Of a DNA stretch of 64,000 bases, positions 56,360 to 64,000 are shown one piece after another (positions within the stretch are counted from its first letter, which is position 1; each line of letters opens with the position of its first letter). Position numbers and translations under genes: made by a program. The stretch spans positions 4,105,501 to 4,169,500 of the forward strand of contig NZ_CP090066.1 in the NCBI RefSeq assembly GCF_021391535.1, in the 5' to 3' direction. Below the pieces are notes generated by a model, which worked only from the letters and a program-made list of their open reading frames with translations, was not told the DNA's origin and did no database searches. This stretch comes from Aurantimonas sp. HBX-1. Lineage in GTDB: Bacteria; Pseudomonadota; Alphaproteobacteria; Rhizobiales; Rhizobiaceae.

Positions 56360-59347
56360 ATGGCACGCAATCAGGCGAACGAAACGCTCGCACTCACCTC
56401 GTTCCTCTATGGCGGCAATGCCGGCTATATCGAGGAGCTGTACGCCGGCTACGAAGAGGATCCGAATTCGGTATCCGCCGAGTGGCGCGACTTCTTCAAG
56501 GAGCTGAAGGACGACAGGGCGGCGGTGCTGAAGAGCGCCAGCGGCCCGTCCTGGGAGCGCGCCAACTGGCCGATCGTCGCCAATGGCGACCTGATCTCGG
56601 CCATCGACGGCGACTGGGCGACGGTCGAGAAGAAGATCGAGACCAAGGTCCGGCAGAAGACCGAGGAATCCGGCGTCGTCGATCTCGACAGCCCGGCGGT
56701 CCGGCAGGCGACGCAGGATTCGGTGCGGGCGCTGATGCTGATCCGCGCCTACCGAGTGCGCGGCCATCTCCACGCCAAGCTCGACCCGCTCGGCATCGTC
56801 AAGGCCGCCGACGACGACTACAACGAGCTGTCGCCCGAGGCCTACGGCTTCACCGAGGCCGACTACGACCGGCCGATCCTGATCTACAACGTGCTCGGCC
56901 TCGAGACCGCGACGATCCGGCAGATCATCGACGTCCTGGAGCGCACCTACTGCTCGACCATCGGCGTCGAGTTCACGCACATTTCCAATCCGCAGGAAAA
57001 GGCCTGGCTGCAGGAGCGGATCGAGGGCCCGGACAAGGGCATCGCCTTCACCGACCAGGGCAAGAAGGCGATCCTCAACAAGCTGATCGAGGCGGAGGGC
57101 TTCGAGAAGTTCATCGACGTCAAGTACAAGGGCACCAAGCGCTTCGGCCTCGATGGCGCCGAGGCGCTGATCCCGGCGCTGGAGCAGATCATCAAGCGCG
57201 GCGGCCAGCTGGGGCTGCAGGAGATCGTCTTCGGCATGGCCCATCGCGGCCGGCTCAACGTGCTCAGCCAGGTGATGGCCAAGCCGCACCGGGCGATCTT
57301 CCACGAGTTCAAGGGCGGCTCGTTCAAGCCGGAGGACGTCGAGGGCTCGGGCGACGTCAAGTACCATCTCGGCGCCTCGTCGGACCGCGAGTTCGACCAG
57401 AACAAGGTGCATCTGTCGCTGACGGCGAACCCGTCGCATCTGGAGATCGTCAACCCGGTGGTGCTGGGCAAGGCGCGCGCCAAGCAGGACGCGCTTGCCG
57501 GGCGCACCCGCAACGAGATCGTGCCGCTGGAGACCCGCTCGCGGATCCTGCCGCTGCTGATCCACGGCGACGCGGCCTTTGCCGGCCAGGGCGTCGTCGC
57601 CGAGTGCTTCGGCCTGTCGAGCCTGCGCGGGCACCGGGTCGCGGGCTCGGTGCATTTCATCATCAACAACCAGATCGGCTTCACCACCAATCCGCGCTTC
57701 TCGCGCTCCTCGCCCTATCCCTCGGACGTCGCCAAGATGGTCGAGGCGCCGATCTTCCACGTCAACGGCGATGACCCCGAGGCGGTCGTCTACGCCGCCA
57801 AGGTGGCGACCGAATTCCGGATGAAGTTCCACAAGCCGGTGGTCATCGACATGTTCTGCTACCGGCGGTTCGGCCACAACGAAGGCGACGAGCCGGCGTT
57901 CACCCAGCCGATCATGTACCGGACGATCCGCAGCCATCCGACGACGCTGGAGCTCTACGCCAAGCGCCTGATCGACGCGGGCGTGGTCAGCAGCGACGAG
58001 GTCGAGAGCCGCAAGGCGGAATGGCGCAAGACGCTGGAGGACGAGTTCGAGGCGGGCCAGTCCTATCTGCCGAACAAGGCCGACTGGCTGGACGGCGCCT
58101 GGGCCGGCCTGCGCAAGGCCGAGCAGGCCGACGAGCCGCGCCGCGGCGTCACCGGCGTGCCGCTGAAGACGCTGAAGGACATCGGCAACCGGCTCACCCG
58201 GGTGCCCGAGGGCTTCACTGTCCACAAGACGATCCAGCGCTTCCTCGACAACCGCGCCAAGATGATCGAGACCGGCGAGGGGCTCGACTGGGCGACCGGC
58301 GAGGCGCTCGCCTTCGGCACGCTGGTCTCGGAAGGCCATCCGGTGCGCCTGTCCGGCCAGGATTCCGAACGCGGCACCTTCTCCCAGCGCCATTCGGTGC
58401 TCTACGACCAGGAGAACGAGAACCGCTTCATCCCGCTGTCGAACGTCGCCAAGGGCCAGGCGATCTACGAGGTCATCAACTCGATGCTCTCGGAAGAGGC
58501 GGTGCTCGGCTTCGAATATGGCTACTCGCTGTCGGAGCCGAACGCGCTGACGCTCTGGGAGGCGCAGTTCGGCGACTTCGCCAACGGCGCGCAGGTGGTG
58601 TTCGACCAGTTCATCTCCTCCGGCGAGCGCAAGTGGCTGCGCATGAGCGGCCTCGTCTGCCTTTTGCCGCACGGCTACGAAGGGCAGGGGCCGGAGCATT
58701 CCTCGGCCCGGCTCGAGCGCTTCCTGCAGATGTGCGCCGAGGACAACATGCAGGTCGCCAACGTCACCACGCCGGCGAACTATTTCCACATCCTGCGCCG
58801 CCAGATGAAGCGCGACTTCCGCAAGCCGCTGATCCTGATGACGCCGAAATCGCTGCTGCGCCACAAGCGCGCGACCTCGACCCTCGCCGAGATGTCGGGC
58901 GACACGAGCTTCCACCGTCTGTTGTGGGACGACGCGGAGATGCAGAAGGATTCGCCGATCAAGCTCGTCAAGGACGACAAGATCCGGCGCGTCGTGATGT
59001 GCACCGGCAAGGTCTATTACGACCTTCTGGAGGAGCGCGAGAAGCGCGGCACCGACGACGTCTACCTGCTGCGGCTCGAGCAGCTCTACCCGTTCCCGGC
59101 CAAGGCGCTGATCAACGAGCTGTCGCGCTTCAAGGGCGCGGAGATGGTCTGGTGCCAGGAGGAGCCCAAGAACATGGGTGCCTGGTCCTTCATCGATCCC
59201 TATCTGGAATGGGTGCTCGACCATATCGGCGCCGAGAAGCGGCGCGTGCGCTACACCGGGCGCCTCGCCGCCGCCTCGCCGGCAGCAGGCACCATGTCCA
59301 CCCATCTGAAGCAGCTCGAAGCCTTCCTCGAGGACGCCCTCGGCTGA
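56360..59347 (+). CDS. sucA: 2-oxoglutarate dehydrogenase E1 component
   Basis: SucA is the thiamine-diphosphate decarboxylase of the 2-oxoglutarate dehydrogenase complex. The 995-residue length is typical. The N-terminal segment (FLYGGNAGYIEELYAGYEEDP) docks to E2. The active-site region has FGMAHRGRLNVLSQVM near residue 293, LTANPSHLEIVNPVV, HGDAAFAGQGVVAECFGL and SVHFIINNQIGFTTNPR. The C-terminal half has SFEYGYSLSE-like GFEYGYSLSEPNALTLWEAQ. ATG 56360 has a poor ribosome-binding site, so coupling to upstream translation or leader effects are possible. Confidence 0.97.
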   Translation: MARNQANETLALTSFLYGGNAGYIEELYAGYEEDPNSVSAEWRDFFKELKDDRAAVLKSASGPSWERANWPIVANGDLISAIDGDWATVEKKIETKVRQKTEESGVVDLDSPAVRQATQDSVRALMLIRAYRVRGHLHAKLDPLGIVKAADDDYNELSPEAYGFTEADYDRPILIYNVLGLETATIRQIIDVLERTYCSTIGVEFTHISNPQEKAWLQERIEGPDKGIAFTDQGKKAILNKLIEAEGFEKFIDVKYKGTKRFGLDGAEALIPALEQIIKRGGQLGLQEIVFGMAHRGRLNVLSQVMAKPHRAIFHEFKGGSFKPEDVEGSGDVKYHLGASSDREFDQNKVHLSLTANPSHLEIVNPVVLGKARAKQDALAGRTRNEIVPLETRSRILPLLIHGDAAFAGQGVVAECFGLSSLRGHRVAGSVHFIINNQIGFTTNPRFSRSSPYPSDVAKMVEAPIFHVNGDDPEAVVYAAKVATEFRMKFHKPVVIDMFCYRRFGHNEGDEPAFTQPIMYRTIRSHPTTLELYAKRLIDAGVVSSDEVESRKAEWRKTLEDEFEAGQSYLPNKADWLDGAWAGLRKAEQADEPRRGVTGVPLKTLKDIGNRLTRVPEGFTVHKTIQRFLDNRAKMIETGEGLDWATGEALAFGTLVSEGHPVRLSGQDSERGTFSQRHSVLYDQENENRFIPLSNVAKGQAIYEVINSMLSEEAVLGFEYGYSLSEPNALTLWEAQFGDFANGAQVVFDQFISSGERKWLRMSGLVCLLPHGYEGQGPEHSSARLERFLQMCAEDNMQVANVTTPANYFHILRRQMKRDFRKPLILMTPKSLLRHKRATSTLAEMSGDTSFHRLLWDDAEMQKDSPIKLVKDDKIRRVVMCTGKVYYDLLEEREKRGTDDVYLLRLEQLYPFPAKALINELSRFKGAEMVWCQEEPKNMGAWSFIDPYLEWVLDHIGAEKRRVRYTGRLAAASPAAGTMSTHLKQLEAFLEDALG

Positions 59348-59396
59348 GCCCGCCGAGCGTCCGACCGAAACCCGACCGAAGAGACCTGACCCACCC

Positions 59397-60680
59397 ATGA
59401 GCACCGAGATCAAAGTCCCCACCCTGGGCGAGTCCGTCACCGAGGCCACGATCGGCCAGTGGTTCAAGAAGCCCGGCGACCGCGTCGAGCTCGACGAGAC
59501 GATCGCCGAGCTCGAGACCGACAAGGTGACGGTCGAGGTGCCGGCACCGGCGGCCGGCATCCTCGAGGACGTGGCGGTGCAGGCGGGCGAAACCGTCGGC
59601 GTCGGCGCCGTGCTCGGCTCGATCGGCGAGGGCGACGGCAAGGCCGCCGGCGGGACCGCCCCGAGCGAGAAGCCGAAGAGCGCCCCGGCGAAGGCCGACG
59701 TCGCGCCCGAGACCAAGGCCGATTACGGCGGCGGGGCAGCGGGCCATGCCGCGGCACCGGCCGCGACATCCGGCGACGGCGCGGGCGGCGACATGCCGCC
59801 GGCACCCTCGGCCAGGAAGATCATGGACGAGAAGGGCCTCGCCGACGGCGATGTCGAGGGCTCTGGCAAGCGCGGCCAGATCCTCAAGGGCGACGTGCTC
59901 GATGCCATCGGCCGAGGCGCGCCGTCCTCGCCGCAGGAGACGCCGAAGGCCGCCCGCGCCCCGACCAGCCCGGCCGAGGAGTCGCGCGAGGAGCGGGTGA
60001 AGATGACCCGGCTGCGCCAGACCATCGCCCGTCGCCTCAAGGAGGCGCAGGACACCGCCGCCATGCTGACCACCTTCAACGAGGTGGACATGACGGCGGT
60101 CATGGAGCTGCGCAAGAAGTACAAGGACCTGTTCGAGAAGAAGCACGGCGTGAAGCTCGGCTTCATGGGCTTCTTCACCAAGGCCGTCACCCATGCGCTG
60201 AAGGAGATCCCGGCGGTCAACGCCGAGATCGACGGCACCGACCTCGTCTACAAGAACTATGCTCATATCGGCGTCGCCGTCGGCACGCCGAAGGGTCTCG
60301 TCGTGCCGGTGGTTCGCGATGCGGACCAGATGTCGATCGCCGAGATCGAGAAGGAGATCGGCCGGCTCGGCCTCGCCGCGCGCGACGGCAAGCTCGCCAT
60401 GGCCGACATGCAGGGCGGCACTTTCACCATCTCGAATGGCGGCGTCTACGGCTCGCTGATGTCGACGCCGATCCTCAACGCCCCGCAGTCCGGCATTCTC
60501 GGCATGCACAAGATCCAGGACCGGCCGGTGGCGATCGGCGGCCAGGTGGTCATCCGCCCGATGATGTATCTGGCGCTCTCCTACGACCACCGCATCGTCG
60601 ACGGCAAGGAAGCGGTGACCTTCCTCGTCCGCGTCAAGGACAGCCTCGAGGATCCCGAGCGGCTGGTCCTCGACCTTTAA
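59397..60680 (+). CDS. sucB: Dihydrolipoamide succinyltransferase (E2 of 2-oxoglutarate dehydrogenase)
   Basis: SucB forms the core of the 2-oxoglutarate dehydrogenase complex. The 427-residue product has one lipoyl domain with the modified lysine at residue 43 (ETDKVTVEVPAP). An Ala/Pro/Lys linker leads to the E3-binding domain (PSARKIMDEKGLADGDVEGS). The catalytic domain has MTRLRQTIARRLKEAQDTAA and the active-site SYDHRIVDGKEAVTFLVRV. It starts 49 bp after sucA, and an SDR gene follows after 51 bp. Confidence 0.97.
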   Translation: MSTEIKVPTLGESVTEATIGQWFKKPGDRVELDETIAELETDKVTVEVPAPAAGILEDVAVQAGETVGVGAVLGSIGEGDGKAAGGTAPSEKPKSAPAKADVAPETKADYGGGAAGHAAAPAATSGDGAGGDMPPAPSARKIMDEKGLADGDVEGSGKRGQILKGDVLDAIGRGAPSSPQETPKAARAPTSPAEESREERVKMTRLRQTIARRLKEAQDTAAMLTTFNEVDMTAVMELRKKYKDLFEKKHGVKLGFMGFFTKAVTHALKEIPAVNAEIDGTDLVYKNYAHIGVAVGTPKGLVVPVVRDADQMSIAEIEKEIGRLGLAARDGKLAMADMQGGTFTISNGGVYGSLMSTPILNAPQSGILGMHKIQDRPVAIGGQVVIRPMMYLALSYDHRIVDGKEAVTFLVRVKDSLEDPERLVLDL

Positions 60681-60731
60681 GGGCGAGGCAGGCCGGCTGC
60701 CGGTACGGAAACGAAGCGCAGGAGACCGTCG

Positions 60732-61490
60732 ATGGGCGACCGGGTGATGATCGTGACCGGCGGCTCGCGCGGCATCGGCGCCGCCGCCGCCCGGCTTGCC
60801 GCCCGGGCGGGCTATGCGGTCGTCGTCAACTACGCCACCAACGAGGCGGCGGCCGGGACCGTGGTGGCCGACATCGAGGCGGCCGGGGGGCGGGCGATGG
60901 CGGTGCGGGCCGATGTCGGCAGCGAGGCCGACATCGTCGACCTGTTCCGGGCCGCCGACCGGTTCGGGCCGCTCGCCGCGCTCGTCAACAACGCCGGCAT
61001 CGTCGACGAGGCGGCCAGCCTCGCCGAGATGAGCGGCGAACGGCTCGAGCGGATGTTCCGCGTCAACATCACCGGCAGCTTCCTTTGCGCCCGCGAGGCG
61101 GTCCACCGCATGGCAACGGGGCGCGGCGGCAGCGGCGGCGCGATCGTCAACGTCTCGTCGGTCGCCGCCAAGCTCGGCGGTCCCGACCAGTATCTCGACT
61201 ACGCCGCCTCGAAGGGCGCCATCGACACGCTGACCGTCGGGCTTGCCAAGGAGGTGATCGACGAGGGGATCCGCGTCTTCGCCGTGCGGCCGGGCATCAT
61301 CGACACCGACATCCACGCCTCCGGCGGCCAGCCCGACCGGGTCGCCCAGCTCGGGCCCGGCCTGCCGATGAAGCGGGCGGGCACCGCCGAGGAGGTGGCG
61401 AAGGCGATCCTGTGGCTTGCCTCCGACGAGGCCAGCTATTCGACCGGCGCCATCCTCGACGTGTCCGGCGCACGGTCGATCTGGCCGTAG
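60732..61490 (+). CDS. Short-chain dehydrogenase/reductase (3-oxoacyl-ACP reductase-like)
   Basis: This 252-residue SDR has TGGSRGIGAAAARLAARAG, NNAGIVDEAASLAEM, and the catalytic Ser-Tyr-Lys set in VNVSSVAAKLGGPDQYLDYAASKGAIDTL, then VRPGIIDTDIHASGG. NYATNEAAA after the second strand is typical of the FabG-like group. It lies inside the suc-lpdA block, a position seen in other Hyphomicrobiales, but no role in the TCA complex is known. The substrate is unknown. Confidence 0.92.
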   Translation: MGDRVMIVTGGSRGIGAAAARLAARAGYAVVVNYATNEAAAGTVVADIEAAGGRAMAVRADVGSEADIVDLFRAADRFGPLAALVNNAGIVDEAASLAEMSGERLERMFRVNITGSFLCAREAVHRMATGRGGSGGAIVNVSSVAAKLGGPDQYLDYAASKGAIDTLTVGLAKEVIDEGIRVFAVRPGIIDTDIHASGGQPDRVAQLGPGLPMKRAGTAEEVAKAILWLASDEASYSTGAILDVSGARSIWP

Positions 61491-61548
61491 GCCGGGCGGG
61501 CCGCAACCAGGCCGGTGCCCGCGCCGGCCACCCAGAAGGAGCCTCGGG

Positions 61549-61974
61549 ATGGAAACGGAAATCGCAGAAGTCTTCACGGCGATGCCGGCCGAACTGGTGC
61601 TGCTCGGCTGGTCCGCGGTGCTGGCGCTGGTCATGCTGACGATCCACATCCTGACGACGACGCCGGATCTCGGGCTGGCGACGGCGGTGAAGCCGCGGGA
61701 CGACAACCCGCAGCCGACCGGCATCCTGGCGGGGCGCGCCAAGCGCGCCTGGACGAATTTCAACGAGACCTACGCGCTCTTCGTCGGGCTGACGCTGGCG
61801 CTCGTCGCGTCCGGTCAGACCGGCGGCCTCGGCCTCACCGGCGCACAGCTCTGGCTCTTCGCACGGGTTCTCTACGCCCCCATCTACTATTTCGGCATTC
61901 CGTGGCTGCGGACCGTCGTCTTCTTCGCGTCGATCGTCGGGCTCGTCCTGATGGTCATCGACCTTCTCACCTGA
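61549..61974 (+). CDS. MAPEG-family membrane protein
   Basis: This 141-residue integral membrane protein of the MAPEG superfamily has four predicted helices: LVLLGWSAVLALVMLTIHIL, ETYALFVGLTLALVAS, AQLWLFARVLYAPIYYFGIP and TVVFFASIVGLVLMVIDLL. AWTNFNETYALF and ARVLYAPIYYFGIP are the family motifs. GAAGGAG lies 8 bp before ATG 61549. It sits between the SDR and lpdA, as in several rhizobial genomes. Eukaryotic members act on glutathione or eicosanoids; the bacterial role is unknown. Confidence 0.88.
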   Translation: METEIAEVFTAMPAELVLLGWSAVLALVMLTIHILTTTPDLGLATAVKPRDDNPQPTGILAGRAKRAWTNFNETYALFVGLTLALVASGQTGGLGLTGAQLWLFARVLYAPIYYFGIPWLRTVVFFASIVGLVLMVIDLLT

Positions 61975-62015
61975 TCCGGGCCGATCGCGCCCGCACGTTT
62001 CGAACAGGACTGGAA

Positions 62016-63428
62016 ATGGCTGAACCCTTCGACCTCGTCGTCATCGGATCGGGACCCGGCGGCTATGTCTGCGCCATCAAGGCAGCGCAGCTCGGCCTTC
62101 GGGTCGCCGTCGTCGAGAAGCGCAAGACCTATGGCGGCACCTGCCTGAATGTCGGCTGCATCCCCTCCAAGGCGCTGCTGCACGCCTCCGAGATGTTCGC
62201 CGAGGCCGGGCATTCGTTCGGCGAGCTCGGCATCGAGGCCGAGCCGCGGCTCAACCTGCCGAAGATGCTGGAGCACAAGGACAAGACGGTGAAGTCGAAT
62301 GTCGACGGCATCGCCTTCCTGTTCAAGAAGAACAAGATCACCGGGGTGATCGGCACCGGCAAGCTGGTTTCCGCTTCCGAGGTCGAGGTGACGAAGGAGG
62401 ACGGCTCGACCGAGACGCTGCCCGCCAAGGCGATCTGCATCGCCACCGGCTCGTCCGTCGCCGGCATTCCCGGGGTCGACGTCGCGTTCGACCACGACAC
62501 GATCGTCTCGTCAGACGACGCGATCGCGCTCCAGAAGGTGCCGGAGACGATGGTCGTCGTCGGCGGCGGTGTCATCGGACTGGAGCTCGGCTCCGTCTGG
62601 GCCCGGCTCGGGGCGAAGGTCACCGTGGTGGAGTACCTCGACAAGATCCTCGGCGGGATGGACGGCGAGGTCGCCGCGGCGTTCCAGAAGCTCCTGGTCA
62701 AGCAGGGCCTGACCTTCAAGCTCGGCGCCAAGGTCACCGATGTCGCCCGCAAGGATGGCGGCGGCGCTTCGGTGACGTTCGAGCCGGCCAAGGGCGGCGA
62801 GGCGGAGACGCTCGCCGCCGACGTCGTGCTGGTCGCCACCGGCCGCAAGCCCTACACCGATGGGCTCGGGCTCGAGGCGGTGGGCGTTTCGCTCGACGAT
62901 CGCGGCCGTATCGAAATCGATGGGCACTACAAGACCAATGTCGACGGGATCTACGCGATCGGCGACGTGGTGAAGGGCGCGATGCTTGCCCACAAGGCCG
63001 AGGACGAGGGCGTGGCGCTGGCGGAGATCCTCGCCGGCCAGGCGGGTCACGTGAATTACGATGCGATTCCCTCGGTGGTCTACACCTCGCCGGAAGTCGC
63101 CTCGGTGGGCCGCACCGAGGAGGAGCTGAAAGCCGCCGGCGTCGAGTACAAGGTCGGCAAGTTCCCGTTCATGGCGAATGGCCGCGCCCGGGCGATGCTG
63201 AAGACCGACGGTTTCGTGAAGTTCCTCACCGATCCGCGCACCGACAGGGTGCTCGGCTGCCACATCCTCGGCGCCGGCGCCGGCGATCTCATCGCGGAAG
63301 CCGCGCTGCTGATCGAGTTCGGCGGTTCGGCCGAAGATCTGGCGCGGACGTCGCATGCGCATCCGACGCTGTCGGAGGTGATGCGCGAGGCGGCCTTCGC
63401 CGCCTTCGCCAAGCCGATCCACATCTGA
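62016..63428 (+). CDS. lpdA: Dihydrolipoamide dehydrogenase (E3)
   Basis: LpdA reoxidises dihydrolipoyl groups of the 2-oxoglutarate complex with NAD. The 470-residue product has the FAD fold VVIGSGPGGYVCAIKAAQLG and the redox disulphide at Cys43 and Cys48 (GGTCLNVGCIPSK). The NAD fold is MVVVGGGVIGLELGSVWARLG, and the catalytic His-Glu pair is in SHAHPTLSEVMREA near the C-terminus. ATG 62016 follows MAPEG by 41 bp. A 14-bp terminator 52 bp after its stop ends the TCA block. Confidence 0.97.
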   Translation: MAEPFDLVVIGSGPGGYVCAIKAAQLGLRVAVVEKRKTYGGTCLNVGCIPSKALLHASEMFAEAGHSFGELGIEAEPRLNLPKMLEHKDKTVKSNVDGIAFLFKKNKITGVIGTGKLVSASEVEVTKEDGSTETLPAKAICIATGSSVAGIPGVDVAFDHDTIVSSDDAIALQKVPETMVVVGGGVIGLELGSVWARLGAKVTVVEYLDKILGGMDGEVAAAFQKLLVKQGLTFKLGAKVTDVARKDGGGASVTFEPAKGGEAETLAADVVLVATGRKPYTDGLGLEAVGVSLDDRGRIEIDGHYKTNVDGIYAIGDVVKGAMLAHKAEDEGVALAEILAGQAGHVNYDAIPSVVYTSPEVASVGRTEEELKAAGVEYKVGKFPFMANGRARAMLKTDGFVKFLTDPRTDRVLGCHILGAGAGDLIAEAALLIEFGGSAEDLARTSHAHPTLSEVMREAAFAAFAKPIHI

Positions 63429-63455
63429 GCCGGCAATCGGGGCGGCGGATCCGCC

Positions 63456-63471
63456 GTCCCACGTGAATCAG
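63456..63471. other. Weak parS-like sequence after lpdA
   Basis: CGTCCCACGTGAATCA matches the parS consensus at 12 of 16. The core is intact but both half-sites are degraded, and it is about 52 kb from parA. Binding by ParB is doubtful. Confidence 0.25.
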
Positions 63472-63480
63472 CCGTTACGA

Positions 63481-63513
63481 AAAGGCCCGGTCGCTTGCGC
63501 GACCGGGCCTTTG
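63481..63513. terminator. Terminator after lpdA, probably bidirectional
   Basis: AAAGGCCCGGTCGC-TTGC-GCGACCGGGCCTTT is a perfect 14-bp stem with A and T at the two ends, between convergent lpdA and the small gene at 63534. It should end both transcripts. Confidence 0.85.
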
Positions 63514-63533
63514 CCGTTTCGGAAGATCTGCCG

Positions 63534-63722
63534 TCAGCCCTTCTTGTCGGCATCCGTCGTGACGGGCGGCGTCGGGGCGGTGCCGGTGGTGCCGGCATCG
63601 GCGGTCACGACCGGCGCCGGGGCCTCGGCAGTGATGTCGTGGGAGGCGCAGGCGGCCATGGCGCCGCTGGACGCGGCGGCGAGAAGGCCTGCGGTGAGGG
63701 TGACAGCGAGAAAGGATTTCAT
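63534..63722 (-). CDS. Small exported protein
   Basis: This 62-residue product has a clear signal peptide (KSFLAVTLTAGLLAAASSGAMA). The mature part of about 38 residues is rich in Ala, Thr, Pro and Asp (VVTADAGTTGTAPTPPVT). It has one cysteine just after the predicted cleavage site but no true lipobox. The function is unknown. ATG 63722 is supported by GGAGACC 7 bp upstream. Confidence 0.7.
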   Translation of the reverse strand: MKSFLAVTLTAGLLAAASSGAMAACASHDITAEAPAPVVTADAGTTGTAPTPPVTTDADKKG

Positions 63723-63830
63723 GCGGCATGGTCTCCTTGGGCTGTTGCGGTCCGCGAAGCGTAGAGGTGATTTCGGGCGGCGAACAGGCGGGAGAGAGCG
63801 GACCTCTTCACTTTGTGGTGCGTCGCAGTG

Positions 63831-64000
63831 TCACTGCGGACCAAGCGAATCGGCGCGGCTGACCTCCCAGCCCTCTTCGCGCAGCAGCGCGACCAGCCCC
63901 GACTCGCCCGGCAGGTGCAGCGCGCCGACGGCGACGAATGCGCCGCCCTTGGCGAGCATCGGCTGCATCCGCTCGACCATCCGCTGGTTGCGTTCGGTGA
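63831..64000 (-). CDS. TraB/GumN family protein, C-terminal part
   Basis: The open frame runs off the window's right edge; 55 codons and the TGA are visible. The C-terminus reads TERNQRMVERMQPML, then GGAFVAVGALHLPGESGLVA and LLREEGWEVSRADSL. The ERN...FVAVGALHLPG-GLVALLREEGW pattern is the conserved end of the TraB/PrgY/GumN family (PF01963-type), thought to be membrane or periplasmic proteins with a protease-like fold. The role is unclear. Confidence 0.75.
   Translation of the reverse strand, partial: TERNQRMVERMQPMLAKGGAFVAVGALHLPGESGLVALLREEGWEVSRADSLGPQ

Noticed and set aside
56207..59716. A 1169-residue minus-strand frame opposite sucA
   Set aside because: Antisense to sucA/sucB with typical high-GC shadow composition. 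No motif supports it.
63048..63053. CACGTG inside lpdA as parS
   Set aside because: Only about 11 of 16 positions match; within chance for a GC-rich window of this size.

Overview
This is a GC-rich (roughly two thirds G+C by eye) chromosomal segment of an alphaproteobacterium, most probably order Hyphomicrobiales (Rhizobiales). The pointers are the gene order hemJ-rho-mnmE-mnmG-rsmG-parA-parB-holA-lptE-leuS, the 1636-residue NAD-glutamate dehydrogenase, the mdh-sucCDAB-lpdA block, an SDHAF4-like assembly factor, an Atu4866-family protein and palindromic parS sites. An Aurantimonadaceae-like family is possible but cannot be settled from this window. Codon use looks uniform, and I see no insertion sequence, prophage, CRISPR array, rRNA or tRNA.

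Layout. 1-14 kb is the origin-side housekeeping and segregation block: hemJ (partial), gntK, rho, a GAF-cyclase, a YbaK-like deacylase, a YyaL/SPATA20-like thioredoxin-fold protein, mnmE, mnmG, rsmG, parA, parB and, convergent to them, leuS-lptE-holA. At least four good parS palindromes (10.4, 12.9, 27.3, 40.2 kb) and several weaker ones lie in the window, so it is probably close to oriC and is the centromere region. 17.5-28.4 kb holds a large catalase, yggS, an AI-2E permease, acs, a possible small-RNA/small-ORF locus at 24.56-24.81 kb, a secreted PRC-barrel protein, cyclopropane-fatty-acid synthase, a secreted nuclease and the SDHAF4-like gene. 28.7-39.8 kb holds htpX, rsmB, a heparinase II/III-like protein, a LysR-controlled SDR/carboxymuconolactone decarboxylase/Atu4866 cluster, purH and an MFS permease. 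39.9-51.2 kb holds the NAD-GDH, an AhpD-like protein, lemA with two TPM genes, a pyridoxal kinase, a DUF429 protein, beta-carbonic anhydrase and an Inh-type protease-inhibitor lipoprotein. 51.3-63.4 kb is zapE followed by the TCA block mdh-sucC-sucD-sucA-sucB-SDR-MAPEG-lpdA. The window ends in a small exported protein and a partial TraB/GumN-family gene.

How it works together. ParA/ParB with parS segregate the origin. MnmE/MnmG modify tRNA wobble uridines, and RsmG and RsmB methylate 16S rRNA. Acs feeds acetyl-CoA into a TCA cycle whose malate, 2-oxoglutarate and succinyl-CoA steps are encoded here, and NAD-GDH returns glutamate carbon as 2-oxoglutarate. The most unusual item is a compact locus at 24.6-24.8 kb. 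It has a predicted promoter, a 25-codon ORF whose ribosome-binding site is complementary to 16 consecutive bases of the usual 16S rRNA 3' end, a downstream arm able to mask that site, and a strong terminator. A second is a palindromic repeat that splits sucC from sucD.
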